DNA of 64,000 nucleotides from Rhodanobacteraceae bacterium (GTDB lineage Bacteria; Pseudomonadota; Gammaproteobacteria; Xanthomonadales; Rhodanobacteraceae), in NCBI GenBank assembly GCA_030167125.1, contig CP126531.1:3140578-3204577 (forward strand), in the 5' to 3' direction. A program made the position numbers and the translations under genes. This document shows positions 17,725 to 26,735 of this stretch, piece by piece (the stretch's first letter is position 1; each line of letters starts with the position of its first letter). The notes below the pieces were generated by a model, which was not told the origin of the DNA, did not search any database, and worked only from the letters and a program-made list of their open reading frames with translations.

Positions 17725-20163
17725 ATGGTGACACGCAGACGATTCCTGCAAGGCGCGGTGGCGCTGGCGTTGCTGGAGCGCATCGATCCGCGCGGCGCGT
17801 TCGCCGCGGCGCGCGCGGCGAAGCAGGGCAGCGATGGGCAAGCAAGCGCCGCGGGCGTATCCCGCTACGTCGACGTGTTCGTCGGCACCGGCGGGCACGG
17901 CCACACGTTTCCCGGCGCGACGGTGCCGTGGGGCATGGTGCAGCTCTCGCCTGACACCAACGACTCCGGCTGGGATGCGTGCTCGGGTTATCACCAGGCG
18001 GACGGCTCGATCATGGGCTTCTCGCACACGCATCTTTCCGGCACCGGCGGCGCCGACATGCTGGACGTGCTGGTGATGCCGGCGCAAGGCGCGGTGTTGC
18101 TGGAACCCGGCACGCGCGGTCTGCCCGACGAGCTGTATTACTCGCGTTACGACGGCGCGGCGCATGGTCCGCACCTGCAGGCGGACGTGGCGGCGCATCC
18201 GGGCAAGGGCTATCGCTCGCGCTACGACAAGGCGTCCGAACGTGGCGTGCCCGGCTATTACACGGTGCACCTCACCGATCACGACATCCTTGCCGAACTC
18301 ACCGCCACCGCGCGCGCAGGGCTGCACCGCTACACATTCAAGAAGCCGGGCGCGGGGCATCTGCTGGTCGACCTCGCGCACGGTTACCAGGACAAGCCGG
18401 ACGTTCCGTGCAAGGTCAGCGATGCGGAACTTCGCGTGGTCGGCCGCGACACGCTGGTCGGCGGCCGGCGCGTGCACGAATGGGCGGACGGACGCTACAT
18501 CTACTTCGCGATGAAGCTGTCGCGTCCGTTCGCGCGCGCGGAACTGTATTCGAATGGCAAATCGCTGGCGGCAGCGACGAGCGCGCAGGGCAACAGCCTC
18601 AAGGCCGCCCTGCATTTCGACGATCCGTCCAAAGCGCCGCTGCTGGTCAAGGTCGGGATTTCGGCGGTGGACATCGATGGCGCGCTGCGCAATCTGGAGT
18701 CCGAGATTCCCGACTGGGATTTCGAAGGCGTGCGGCGCAGCGCCGCGGAACAGTGGGAACGCGAGCTTTCGCGCATCCGCATCCAGAGTGACTCCGACGA
18801 GGTGCTGCGCACGTTCTACAGCGGGCTGTACCACACCATGCTGGCGCCGACCCTGTTCAGCGACGCGGACGGCCGCTATCGCGGCATGGATCTGAAGGTG
18901 CACACGCTGCCGCAAGGCCAGCACAACTACAGCACCTATTCGTTGTGGGACACCTATCGCGCGCTGCATCCGTTGTACACGCTGTTCCAGCCCGACAAGG
19001 TGCCCGACCTGGTGCAAGGTTTGGTGCGCATGGCCAACGAGAGTCCGCAAGGTCCCGCGATCTGGCCGCTGCAAGGCGTCGAGACCGGCACCATGATCGG
19101 TTATCACTCGATCGTGGTGATCGCCGAAGCGCAGGCCAAGGGGTTCAAGGGCATCGATTACGCGAGCGCATGGCAGGTGTACCGCGACCGCGCGCTGAGT
19201 TCCGACTGGCTGGGTCTCGGCTGGTACCGCAAGCTGGGTTATCTACCGAGCGACATGGAACCGGAGGCCGTGAGCAAGACGCTGGAATATGCCTACGACG
19301 ACTGGGCGATGGCGCACTACGCGGAGAACCTCGGCCACCACGCCGAGGCGAAAACCCTGCGCGAACGCTCGCGCAATTACCGGAACCTGTTCGACCGCAA
19401 GCTCGCCTTCATGGTCCCGCGCGGCGCCGACGGCCAATGGTTGATGCCGTTCGCGCCCAACGAGATGGGTCATTCCGACAAGTGGCGCGACTACACCGAA
19501 TCGAATCCGTGGGAAGCGACCTTCCTCAACCAGCACGACCTTTACCACTACATGCAGATGTTCGGCGGCGACGCCACGTTCGAGCGCAAGCTGGACGAAC
19601 TCTTCACCACGAGTTCCGCGTTGCCCGCGAACGCGCCGCCCGACATTGCGGGCATGGTGGGCCAGTACGCGCAGGGCAACGAGCCCAGCCACCACGTCGC
19701 GTATCTGTACGCGTATTCGGGTTCACACTGGAAGACGCAATCGCGCGTGCGCACGCTGCTGGAAACCATGTACCGCGCGGCGCCCGACGGCCTCGCCGGC
19801 AACGAGGACTGCGGCCAGATGAGCGCGTGGTACGTGCTGGGCGCGCTGGGTTTCTATCCCGTCGATCCGGTCAGCACGAACTGGGTGTTCGGCAGTCCGC
19901 TGGTGAATCACGCGGAGATCGACGTCGGCGGCGGCAGGAAACTGATCGTCGAAGCGCGCGGCAACGGCAAAGGCAAGCCCTACATCCAGTCGGTGACATG
20001 GAACGGCAGACCATGGACGCAAAGCTGGATCGCGCACGCCGAACTCGCGAAAGGCGGCACGCTGGTGTTCGAGATGGGCGACACGCCGAACAAGCAATTC
20101 GGCACGGCGCTGGAGGATCGGCCGCCGTCGTTTGGGCAACCCGCCGGAAAGGAAAGCGTGTAG
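17725..20163 (+). CDS. GH92 exo-alpha-mannosidase
   Basis: An 812-residue GH92 enzyme. MVTRRRFLQGAVALALL is a Tat signal, and the ATG has GAGGAG at 17712-17717. An N-terminal beta-sandwich contains GTGGHGHTFPGATVPWGMVQ and FSHTHLSGTGGADMLDV. The (alpha/alpha)6 domain carries YSLWDTYRALHPLY, GNEPSHHVAYLY (Glu653) and GNEDCGQMSAWYV (about 692-704), the blocks holding the acid and the calcium/base residues in this family. GH92 enzymes are calcium-dependent and remove alpha-1,2-, 1,3- or other-linked mannose from N-glycans; the linkage cannot be assigned here. With GH125 (alpha-1,6) and GH2 (beta-1,4) it would complete mannose removal. Confidence 0.95.
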   Translation: MVTRRRFLQGAVALALLERIDPRGAFAAARAAKQGSDGQASAAGVSRYVDVFVGTGGHGHTFPGATVPWGMVQLSPDTNDSGWDACSGYHQADGSIMGFSHTHLSGTGGADMLDVLVMPAQGAVLLEPGTRGLPDELYYSRYDGAAHGPHLQADVAAHPGKGYRSRYDKASERGVPGYYTVHLTDHDILAELTATARAGLHRYTFKKPGAGHLLVDLAHGYQDKPDVPCKVSDAELRVVGRDTLVGGRRVHEWADGRYIYFAMKLSRPFARAELYSNGKSLAAATSAQGNSLKAALHFDDPSKAPLLVKVGISAVDIDGALRNLESEIPDWDFEGVRRSAAEQWERELSRIRIQSDSDEVLRTFYSGLYHTMLAPTLFSDADGRYRGMDLKVHTLPQGQHNYSTYSLWDTYRALHPLYTLFQPDKVPDLVQGLVRMANESPQGPAIWPLQGVETGTMIGYHSIVVIAEAQAKGFKGIDYASAWQVYRDRALSSDWLGLGWYRKLGYLPSDMEPEAVSKTLEYAYDDWAMAHYAENLGHHAEAKTLRERSRNYRNLFDRKLAFMVPRGADGQWLMPFAPNEMGHSDKWRDYTESNPWEATFLNQHDLYHYMQMFGGDATFERKLDELFTTSSALPANAPPDIAGMVGQYAQGNEPSHHVAYLYAYSGSHWKTQSRVRTLLETMYRAAPDGLAGNEDCGQMSAWYVLGALGFYPVDPVSTNWVFGSPLVNHAEIDVGGGRKLIVEARGNGKGKPYIQSVTWNGRPWTQSWIAHAELAKGGTLVFEMGDTPNKQFGTALEDRPPSFGQPAGKESV

Positions 20164-20177
20164 CGATTGCTTTTGCT

Positions 20178-20331
20178 CGTCATTCCCGCGAAGGCGGACT
20201 GCGTTTGCAGGATTGCAAACGCGAACGCAGTAGCGGCCCAAAGGGCGCGCGCCAAGGACGGCGCGCGTTTATCCAGTGTCTTTGCTCTTCAAAAATGAAG
20301 TCGCTGGATCCCCGCTTCCGCGGGGATGACG
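20178..20331. repeat. Composite intergenic repeat, copy C
   Basis: It starts CGTCATTCCCGCGAAGGCGG and ends CCGCGGGGATGACG. The internal module GGACTGCGTTTGCAGGATTG, then CAAACGCGAACGC, an AAAGGGCGCGCGCCAAGGA block and ATCCAGTGTCTTTG, matches copies B, E and F. It fills the convergent gap between GH92 and glk and may also help end transcription. Confidence 0.8.
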
Positions 20332-20367
20332 ACGAACGTGAGCGCCAAGTTCCGGCAATGGGTCCCC

Positions 20368-21381
20368 TCAATCAGCACATGCGGCAGCTTCGATCTCCAT
20401 CGCTGCCGCGCCGAACACGCCCAACTGCCCGTGCTCGATCAACCGCACCGGCACGTTGGCGAGGAACGCTTGCATCACGCCCTTGTTGAGGAAGCGCGCG
20501 CGGAAGTCGCTGGCCAACAGGAAATCCTGGATGTACGGCAGGATGCCGCCGGCGAGGTACACGCCGCCGCCCGCCTTGAACATCACCGCGAGGTCGCCCG
20601 CGAAGCTGCCGAGCATCGCGCAGAACATCGACAACGCTGCCCGCGCCAGCGGATCATTGGCGCGAAGCGCGGCCGAGCTGACCGCCGCCGGTTCGTCGTG
20701 AACCGCCGCAATGCCTTCGATTTCCGCCAGCGCGCGATACAGGTTGACCAGGCCCGGTCCCGAAAGCACGTGGCCCGTATGCACGTAGGCGCGGTCGCGG
20801 CCGAGCCGGCGCAGCACCTCGATCTCGCGCTCGTTGCCGGGCGCGAGCGCGACATGGCCGGCTTCGCTCGGCATCACTAGCGGCGCGTGGCCGTTCGGGA
20901 GCAGCACCGCGCAGCCGAGGCCGGTGCCGGGTCCGACCACGACGGTCGGTCCGTCCGCGCCCTTCGCGTCGATCACCGCGACGCTGTCGTTCGCGGAAAG
21001 GAACCGTGTGCCGCAGGCCAGCGCCTCGAAATCGTTGACGATGTCCAGCCGGTCCAGTTGCAGGCGCTGGCGCAATCCGGAAATGCGCACCGGCCAGCGC
21101 AGGTTTTCTGAAACCAGTTCATCGCCGCGCAGATAGCCGGCCACCGCCAGCGCGCAACGCGCGATGTGACCGCGGCTGTGTGCGTGATGGGCGAGGAAAT
21201 CCTGCAGGATCTCACCGAGCCCCGGCCACTTCGCGCATTCGTACACGTGCCGCGCCAGCATTTCCAGCGGCGGATGCGCGCCCGCGCGTGCCCGCAGCAA
21301 GCCGATGCGCGCGTGCGTGCCGCCGACGTCGGCCGCAAGCACCAGCGATCCGTTGTTGTGCAACGGGTGCGAAGGACTCAT
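20368..21381 (-). CDS. glk: Glucokinase
   Basis: A 337-residue glucokinase of the Glk family (PF02685). The ATP phosphate loop is LAADVGGTHARIGLL, with the sugar-site motif IVNDFEALACG holding the catalytic Asp. VVVGPGTGLGCA and MPSEAGHVALAP follow, and YLAGGILPYIQDFL lies near the C-terminus. It phosphorylates glucose with ATP in the cytoplasm. The start at 21381 (MSPSHPL) is preferred because codons between it and an upstream ATG at 21423 lack the strong GC bias of the gene. It is divergent from the GH35 gene. In the locus it would handle hexoses released by the glycosidases, though its specificity beyond glucose is not evident. Confidence 0.93.
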   Translation of the reverse strand: MSPSHPLHNNGSLVLAADVGGTHARIGLLRARAGAHPPLEMLARHVYECAKWPGLGEILQDFLAHHAHSRGHIARCALAVAGYLRGDELVSENLRWPVRISGLRQRLQLDRLDIVNDFEALACGTRFLSANDSVAVIDAKGADGPTVVVGPGTGLGCAVLLPNGHAPLVMPSEAGHVALAPGNEREIEVLRRLGRDRAYVHTGHVLSGPGLVNLYRALAEIEGIAAVHDEPAAVSSAALRANDPLARAALSMFCAMLGSFAGDLAVMFKAGGGVYLAGGILPYIQDFLLASDFRARFLNKGVMQAFLANVPVRLIEHGQLGVFGAAAMEIEAAACAD

Positions 21382-21423
21382 CGGGACAAGCGCATCATCA
21401 CGGCGGACATTCTCTGGTTTCAT

Positions 21424-21540
21424 ACATAAATTGTAACTGCATATACGAACGTTGGCATAATGACAGCCCGGACAGCCGGAACAGCCAACGCAATGGGTGA
21501 TGAAGCGCGCGATGCGAACCCTAGGCCAGCCGCCAATGGT
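21424..21540. promoter_or_regulatory. Divergent regulatory region between glk and GH35
   Basis: The region is relatively AT-rich. TTGTAA (21431-21436) and CATAAT (21456-21461) could form a + strand promoter with a long 19-base spacer. A pentamer GCATA is repeated at 21439-21443 and 21455-21459. If CATAAT is the -10 box, the ATG at 21460 cannot be the GH35 start. Confidence 0.35.
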
Positions 21541-23412
21541 ATGCGACGCCGCGATTTCCTGCGCCTGAGCGTGCTGGCGCCGTTGTCGGCATTCGCCGCG
21601 TGCGCGGAGGTGACACGGCCTGTGCCGCTCACGCAAACAGACATTCTGCCGGATGGCCGGCCGCATTCCTTCGAGCTCGCTGCGCGGCAATTCATGCTGG
21701 ACGGCGCACCGTTCACGATCCGCAGCGGCGAGATGCATCCCATCCGGATCCCGCGCGAATACTGGCGGCATCGCATTCGCATGGCCAAGGCGATGGGGCT
21801 CAACACCATTTCGCTGTACGTGATGTGGAACGCGCTGGAATCCGAGCCCGGCGTGTTCGACCTCACGACCGGCCGCCGCGACTTCGCAAGTTTCATCCGC
21901 ATCTGCCAGGACGAAGGCATGTGGGTGTACCTGCGGCCGGGGCCGTACATCTGCGGCGAATGGGATTTCGGCGGCCTGCCGCCATACCTGCTGCGGCACC
22001 CGCACATCCGTGTACGCAACAAGGACGATCCCGATTACATGGCGGCGGTGCGCCGCTACATCGCGACCATTGCGCCGGTCGTGCAACCGCTGACGGCAGC
22101 GAACGGCGGCCCGGTGCTGATGCTGCAGATCGAAAACGAATACGCATCGTTCGGGGACAACCTCGGCTACCTCGAAGCCCTGCGCGCGCTGTGGCAGCAG
22201 CACGGCATCGACGGACCGTTCTCGATTTCCGACGGCCTCGACCAGGTGCGCAAGACGCATACGTATCTGCCGAGGGCTGCGCTCGGCCTCGATGGCGACA
22301 CCGACTTCGTGGCGGCGCAGGACATTGCGGGCGAACTGCCGGTGTGGATGGGCGAAGGCTATCCCGGCTGGCTGACGCACTGGGGCGACAAGGACTTCGC
22401 GCGCGGCGACTTCGCGGCGACGCTGCGCAAGCTGCTCGACGAAAACCGCTCGTTCAATTTGTACGTGGTGCATGGCGGCACGAACTTCGGTTTCGGCGCG
22501 GGCGCCAACGCGCACGACGACGGTTCGCACTTCCAGCCGGTGATCACCAGCTACGACTACGGTGCGCCTATCGACGAGCGCGGCGTGGCGACGCCCGATT
22601 ACCACGTATTCCGCGCGATGCTCGCGGCGCATGCAAGGCGACCGTTGCCCGACGTCCCGGAACCGCCGCCAACAATTGATTTCGCGCCCGTCACGCCGGC
22701 GCCATTCGCGTCGCTGTGGGACAACCTGCCGCAGGCGAAACGCGTGGAGCGTCCGCAAGGCAACGAGCTGCTGTTCGGACAGGGGCAGGGCATGGTGCTG
22801 TATCGCCGCCGCATCCGCGGGGGCGGTACGCTCGTGCTCGATGGCGTAAGGGACTATGCGCTGGTGTTCAAGGGCGGCCGCTACGTCGGTTCCGTTTCAC
22901 GCGTCGAACATCCTTCGCTGCACTCGAATCCCGCGATCGCATTGCCCGGCAACGCCGGCGAAACCGGAACACTCGAAATCCTCATCGACAGTTTCGGCCA
23001 CGTCGGTTACGGCCACGCCATGATCGATCGCAAAGGCATCGTGGGCGAGATACTGCTCGACGGCGAACCGCTACGTGATTGGGAGGTTTTCAGCCTGCCG
23101 CTGGACGATGCGTGGCTGGCATCGTTGCATCCATTGCGCGCCAAGCCGGCGCGACCCGGCATCTTCTTCAAGGCGACATTGCACCTGCAACAAATCGGCG
23201 ATTGCTACCTCGACATGTCCGGATGGAACAAAGGCTACCTGTGGGTCAACGGACGCCTGCTCGGCCGCTACTGGCACATCGGCCCACAGCAGCGCTTGTT
23301 CTGTCCCGGCGTGTGGTTGCGGGAAGGCGACAACGACGTGCTGGTACTCGACCTGCATCGCACCGAGCCGGCGCCGGTTGCGAGCGCGTTGACGCTCGCC
23401 CGCACGCACTGA
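21541..23412 (+). CDS. GH35 beta-galactosidase (Tat-exported)
   Basis: A 623-residue exo-beta-galactosidase. MRRRDFLRLSVLAPLSAFAA is a Tat signal, ending in a weak lipobox (FAAC), so it might be a lipoprotein. GH35 motifs are GEMHPIRIPREYWRHRIRMA, YLRPGPYICGEWDFGGLP and LQIENEYASFG (acid/base Glu200). WMGEGYPGWLTHWG carries the nucleophile Glu272. Jelly-roll domains follow, and the last includes GWNKGYLWVNGRLLGRYW. The start at 21541 was chosen because earlier in-frame ATGs (21460, 21493) would add codons with little third-position GC bias. No clear Shine-Dalgarno is visible. It would remove terminal beta-galactose, for example from Lewis-a antennae of plant N-glycans (inference). Confidence 0.93.
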   Translation: MRRRDFLRLSVLAPLSAFAACAEVTRPVPLTQTDILPDGRPHSFELAARQFMLDGAPFTIRSGEMHPIRIPREYWRHRIRMAKAMGLNTISLYVMWNALESEPGVFDLTTGRRDFASFIRICQDEGMWVYLRPGPYICGEWDFGGLPPYLLRHPHIRVRNKDDPDYMAAVRRYIATIAPVVQPLTAANGGPVLMLQIENEYASFGDNLGYLEALRALWQQHGIDGPFSISDGLDQVRKTHTYLPRAALGLDGDTDFVAAQDIAGELPVWMGEGYPGWLTHWGDKDFARGDFAATLRKLLDENRSFNLYVVHGGTNFGFGAGANAHDDGSHFQPVITSYDYGAPIDERGVATPDYHVFRAMLAAHARRPLPDVPEPPPTIDFAPVTPAPFASLWDNLPQAKRVERPQGNELLFGQGQGMVLYRRRIRGGGTLVLDGVRDYALVFKGGRYVGSVSRVEHPSLHSNPAIALPGNAGETGTLEILIDSFGHVGYGHAMIDRKGIVGEILLDGEPLRDWEVFSLPLDDAWLASLHPLRAKPARPGIFFKATLHLQQIGDCYLDMSGWNKGYLWVNGRLLGRYWHIGPQQRLFCPGVWLREGDNDVLVLDLHRTEPAPVASALTLARTH

Positions 23413-23479
23413 CGAAACAATGCTCGAAATAATGTATGGGGATAGCGACTGCACGGATGCTGGATCCGCGAAGATGCGC

Positions 23480-24403
23480 TTATGTGTCGTAGCAATAAGG
23501 CAAGACTGACAACGGCTTATCAACAGCGTCCGCAATATCTATTGCGAGCGCGTTGAGATCATCTGGTCCGTCGGCGGCACAAATTTCCAAGACCTTTGTC
23601 TTCTGCGCTTGATAATCACATCGGCATACCACATCCAGTCGAGATCTGCCTAAACCCTTTGCCGGCAGCATTCGTGTCAATTGGAATTGAATCACATCAT
23701 CCATGGTAACCATATACAACTCAGTAGTAAAAAATATCAAGGCTGATCTTTCGCGAGAGTAGCCAATCCCGCCAATAAGGTTATTGAAACTTTCTTCAGG
23801 TAAGCGAATGAACTCTAATGCATACTGAGGAGCACTCGGGTCGTTCCACGGTTTCCTTCCAACTGGGATTTTTACAATTGGTTCAAAACTCTCCAGCAAC
23901 TCCCTGTCTTTTGGGCTAATTAAAAAGCGGAAACCAGTCTTTATCGCGATTGCGCATGCCGTCTTCAATTTTGGCTCGCGCTCATGGGCATGATTAGTCA
24001 TCGGCCATTGCTGTAATTCAGCCGGCCAAGCAAATAGTTCAACTGTAGCGGATCCGAATGTCCATTTGCGACCGATGCAATTGGAAGCACCTGTTGTCTC
24101 GCCATCTCCAAGAACGGGAATCAGTTGATTCGTTGTTTGATAGAGGTTCTCTCGCGCATCTGCCTTGAAATAAGAGTGACCGGAAAATTCAGTAGCTGGA
24201 ACAAATGGAGAAAAATTGTCAAAGGCTTGTACAGAAATAGGCCAGAGTAAACCATTTACGAATGGATGTAGTGTGTTTAGTTCAATCACATTCCACTCGT
24301 ACGCAACGTGCGCCGTGATTCCATACTTCTCTACCAGTGAGGCACGATTCATCCGCCAAGGAAGATCAATCGAATCTAGGTAATCGTGTATTGGATTTGT
24401 CAT
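23480..24403 (-). CDS. Hypothetical protein, AT-rich orphan gene
   Basis: A 307-residue protein that I do not recognise. It begins MTNPIHDYLDSIDLPWRMNR and has several aromatic-rich stretches (WNVIELNTLHPFVNGLLW, FFTTELYMVTMDD), with no signal peptide, membrane span or enzyme motif that I can name. Its base composition is strikingly AT-richer than everything around it, and its codons often end in A or T, which suggests recent transfer. No Shine-Dalgarno precedes the ATG at 24403. It lies convergent to GH35 and downstream of the dcp-like gene terminator, as a single-gene unit. Soluble proteins of this kind are sometimes immunity or antitoxin proteins, but nothing in the sequence proves that. 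Confidence 0.8.
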   Translation of the reverse strand: MTNPIHDYLDSIDLPWRMNRASLVEKYGITAHVAYEWNVIELNTLHPFVNGLLWPISVQAFDNFSPFVPATEFSGHSYFKADARENLYQTTNQLIPVLGDGETTGASNCIGRKWTFGSATVELFAWPAELQQWPMTNHAHEREPKLKTACAIAIKTGFRFLISPKDRELLESFEPIVKIPVGRKPWNDPSAPQYALEFIRLPEESFNNLIGGIGYSRERSALIFFTTELYMVTMDDVIQFQLTRMLPAKGLGRSRLDVVCRCDYQAQKTKVLEICAADGPDDLNALAIDIADAVDKPLSVLPYCYDT

Positions 24404-24456
24404 GGAGAAATGGATGCTGAAGAAGCTTTATCGTAATAGATTTTAATCTGTTTTGA

Positions 24457-24482
24457 AAAAAGGCCCGCCGAAGCGGGCCTTT
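24457..24482 (-). terminator. Rho-independent terminator of the M3 peptidase gene
   Basis: On the - strand, AAGGCCCGC-TTCG-GCGGGCCTT is a perfect 9-bp stem with a stable tetraloop, followed by a run of T (24462-24457). It lies 39 bp after the peptidase stop codon and before the AT-rich orphan gene, so it separates the two transcripts. Confidence 0.85.
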
Positions 24483-24520
24483 TCCTTAATTACCGGAAAG
24501 CCGGTCGTGGCTAGCCGCTT

Positions 24521-26707
24521 CTACTTTTTCTCCGCCTCCAACCCGCGATCCTTCTTCATCGCGTTGATGTTGGGGGCGCGGCCGCGCCAGTCGGCGTACA
24601 TTCTGGCGAGGTCTTCGGTGTTGCCGCGCGACAGCACCATCTGGCGGAAGCGGTCGCCGTTGGCGCGGGTCAGGCCGCCGTGTTCCTGGAACCACGCGAA
24701 GGCGTCATCGGCCAGCATCATCGTCCAGTTGTAGGCGTAGTAACCGGCCGCGTAGCCGTTGCCCCAGATGTGCAGGAAGTAACTGGAGCGATAGCGCGGC
24801 GGCACGTAGCTCAGGTCGACATGATTGTCCTTGAGCGACTTGGCCTCGAACGCATCCACGTCCGCCACTTTCGGTGCGGAGGCCGGCAGCGTGTGCCATG
24901 ACATGTCGAGCAGCGCCGCGGCGGTGGCCTCGGTCATGTCGTAGCCCTTGTTGAACAACTGCGATTTCTTGATCTTCTCCACCAGCGCCGCGGGCATCGG
25001 TTCGCCGGTCTTGTAGTTCTTCGCGTAATGCGCGAACACGCTCGGGTACAACGCCCAGTGTTCGTTGAACTGCGAGGGGAACTCCACGAAGTCGCGCGCG
25101 GTGTTCGCGCCCGACAGGCTCGGGTATTTGGTGTCGGCGAACATGCCGTTCAGCGCGTGGCCGAACTCGTGGAACATGGTGATCACGTCGTCCCAGGACA
25201 GCAGCGCGGGCTGGCCGGCTGCGGGTTTGGTGAAGTTGGCGACGTTGTAGATCACGGGTTTCGTGCCGAGCAGCGTGGACTCGTTGACGAGGTTGCTCAT
25301 CCACGCGCCGCCGGACTTGTTGTCGCGCTTGAAGTAGTCGCAATAGAACAGCGCCAGCGGCTTGCCATTCGCGCCATAGACTTCGAACACGCGCACGTCC
25401 GGTTGCCACACCGGGATGTCCTTGCGTTCCTTGAAGGTCAGTCCGTAGAGCTGGTTGGCGGCGTAGAACACGCCGTTCTGCAGCACGTTGTTCAATTCGA
25501 AGTACGGCTTGATCTGGCTCTCGTCCAGGTCGTATTTCTGCTTGCGCACCTGTTCGGCGTACAACTGCCAGTCCCACGGTTCCAGCTCGAAGGTGGGCTT
25601 GCCGGCCTTGGCCTGGTCGGCGTCGATGGTCTTCTGGATTTCATCGGCTTCGGCCGTCGCGCGCGCGGTTTCCGCAGGCACCAGCTTGTCGAGGAAATCC
25701 ATCACCGTGGCCGGCGTCTTGGCCATCTGGTCCTGCAGCTTCCACGCCGCGTAGCTGTCGAAGCCGAGCAATTTGGCTTTCTCGGCGCGGATCTTCGCGA
25801 TCTGCGCGATCGTGTCGCGGGTGTCGTTGGCGTCACCCTTTTCCGCGCGCGTCCACGAGTTCTCGAACAACTGGTGGCGCGTGTCGCGATCGGTGAGCGA
25901 AGCCAGCGCCGGCTGCTGGGTGGTGTTCTGCAGCGGGATGACCCACTTGCCTGCGAGCTTGCGACCCTTCGCCGCGGCAGCGGCGGCATCGATCTCGGCG
26001 TCGGACAGGCCGGCGAGTTTGGCCTTGTCATCGACGACCAGCGCGCCGGCCTTGGCGGCGGCCAGCAACTTGTTCTGGAACTTCGCGGACAGCGAGGCTT
26101 CCTGCTCGTTGAACTGCTTGAGCTTGGCCTTGTCGGCCGCGGAAAGCTTGGCGCCGTTGAGCACGAATTCCTTGTAATCCCATTCCAGCAAGCGCAGCGA
26201 TTCCGGGTCGAGCTTCAGCGAATCGCGCTGGTTGTAGAGCGTCTGGATGCGCGCGAACAGTTTCGGGTTGAGGTAGATCGAGTCTTGGTGCGCCGACAGT
26301 TTCGGCGCCTCGGTTTCCTGCACCTTCTGCAACGTGTCGTCGGTATTCGCGCCGGCCACCGTGCTGAAGGCCAGCATCACGCGCGTCAGCATCTGCCCGC
26401 TCTTCTCCATCGCCACGAGGGTGTTGTCGAAGGTCGGCGCCGCCGGGTTGTTGGCGATCTTCTCGATCTCGGCGCGTTGTTGCCGCATGCCTTCTTCCAT
26501 CGCCGGCTGGTAGTCGGAATCCTTGATCTTGCTGAAGTCCGGCGCCTGGAACGGCAGCGTCGAGGGCTTGTAGAACGGATTGGCGGCGATGTCGCTGGCC
26601 TTGGCGCCTGAGGCGGCAGGCGCGGCGCCTTGCGCGGTCATGCCGACACCGCCGGCGATGATGGCGCAACAGGCGAGCGCGAGGACTCGGGTCTTGAAAC
26701 CTTGCAT
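24521..26707 (-). CDS. dcp: M3-family zinc peptidase, dipeptidyl carboxypeptidase-like (exported)
   Basis: A 728-residue metallopeptidase. A signal peptide (1-28, MTAQGAA) is followed by a helical N-terminal region. The M3 catalytic domain carries the zinc motif MFHEFGHALNGMF (HEFGH at 513-517) and the downstream VEFPSQFNEHWA glutamate region. SYFLHIWGNGYAAGYYAYNW is also characteristic of the Dcp/oligopeptidase A group. It would release dipeptides or short peptides in the periplasm. AAGGAG lies 7 bp before the ATG. A small unknown gene (26736-27089) ends 28 bp upstream in the same direction, and a terminator follows. Dcp rather than oligopeptidase A is favoured by the signal peptide and the length. 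Confidence 0.92.
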   Translation of the reverse strand: MQGFKTRVLALACCAIIAGGVGMTAQGAAPAASGAKASDIAANPFYKPSTLPFQAPDFSKIKDSDYQPAMEEGMRQQRAEIEKIANNPAAPTFDNTLVAMEKSGQMLTRVMLAFSTVAGANTDDTLQKVQETEAPKLSAHQDSIYLNPKLFARIQTLYNQRDSLKLDPESLRLLEWDYKEFVLNGAKLSAADKAKLKQFNEQEASLSAKFQNKLLAAAKAGALVVDDKAKLAGLSDAEIDAAAAAAKGRKLAGKWVIPLQNTTQQPALASLTDRDTRHQLFENSWTRAEKGDANDTRDTIAQIAKIRAEKAKLLGFDSYAAWKLQDQMAKTPATVMDFLDKLVPAETARATAEADEIQKTIDADQAKAGKPTFELEPWDWQLYAEQVRKQKYDLDESQIKPYFELNNVLQNGVFYAANQLYGLTFKERKDIPVWQPDVRVFEVYGANGKPLALFYCDYFKRDNKSGGAWMSNLVNESTLLGTKPVIYNVANFTKPAAGQPALLSWDDVITMFHEFGHALNGMFADTKYPSLSGANTARDFVEFPSQFNEHWALYPSVFAHYAKNYKTGEPMPAALVEKIKKSQLFNKGYDMTEATAAALLDMSWHTLPASAPKVADVDAFEAKSLKDNHVDLSYVPPRYRSSYFLHIWGNGYAAGYYAYNWTMMLADDAFAWFQEHGGLTRANGDRFRQMVLSRGNTEDLARMYADWRGRAPNINAMKKDRGLEAEKK

Positions 26708-26735
26708 GGGGTGACTCCTTCCACGGGTTCAGGGA

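Noticed and set aside
20382..22758. The long - strand frame extending past glk into GH35
   Set aside because: Only the part from 21381 downward encodes Glk; the extension is antisense to GH35 and shows no protein family.
24455..24484. Possible attenuator or riboswitch for the AT-rich gene
   Set aside because: The hairpin and T run fit a simple terminator of the M3 peptidase gene, and no aptamer-like structure is visible.
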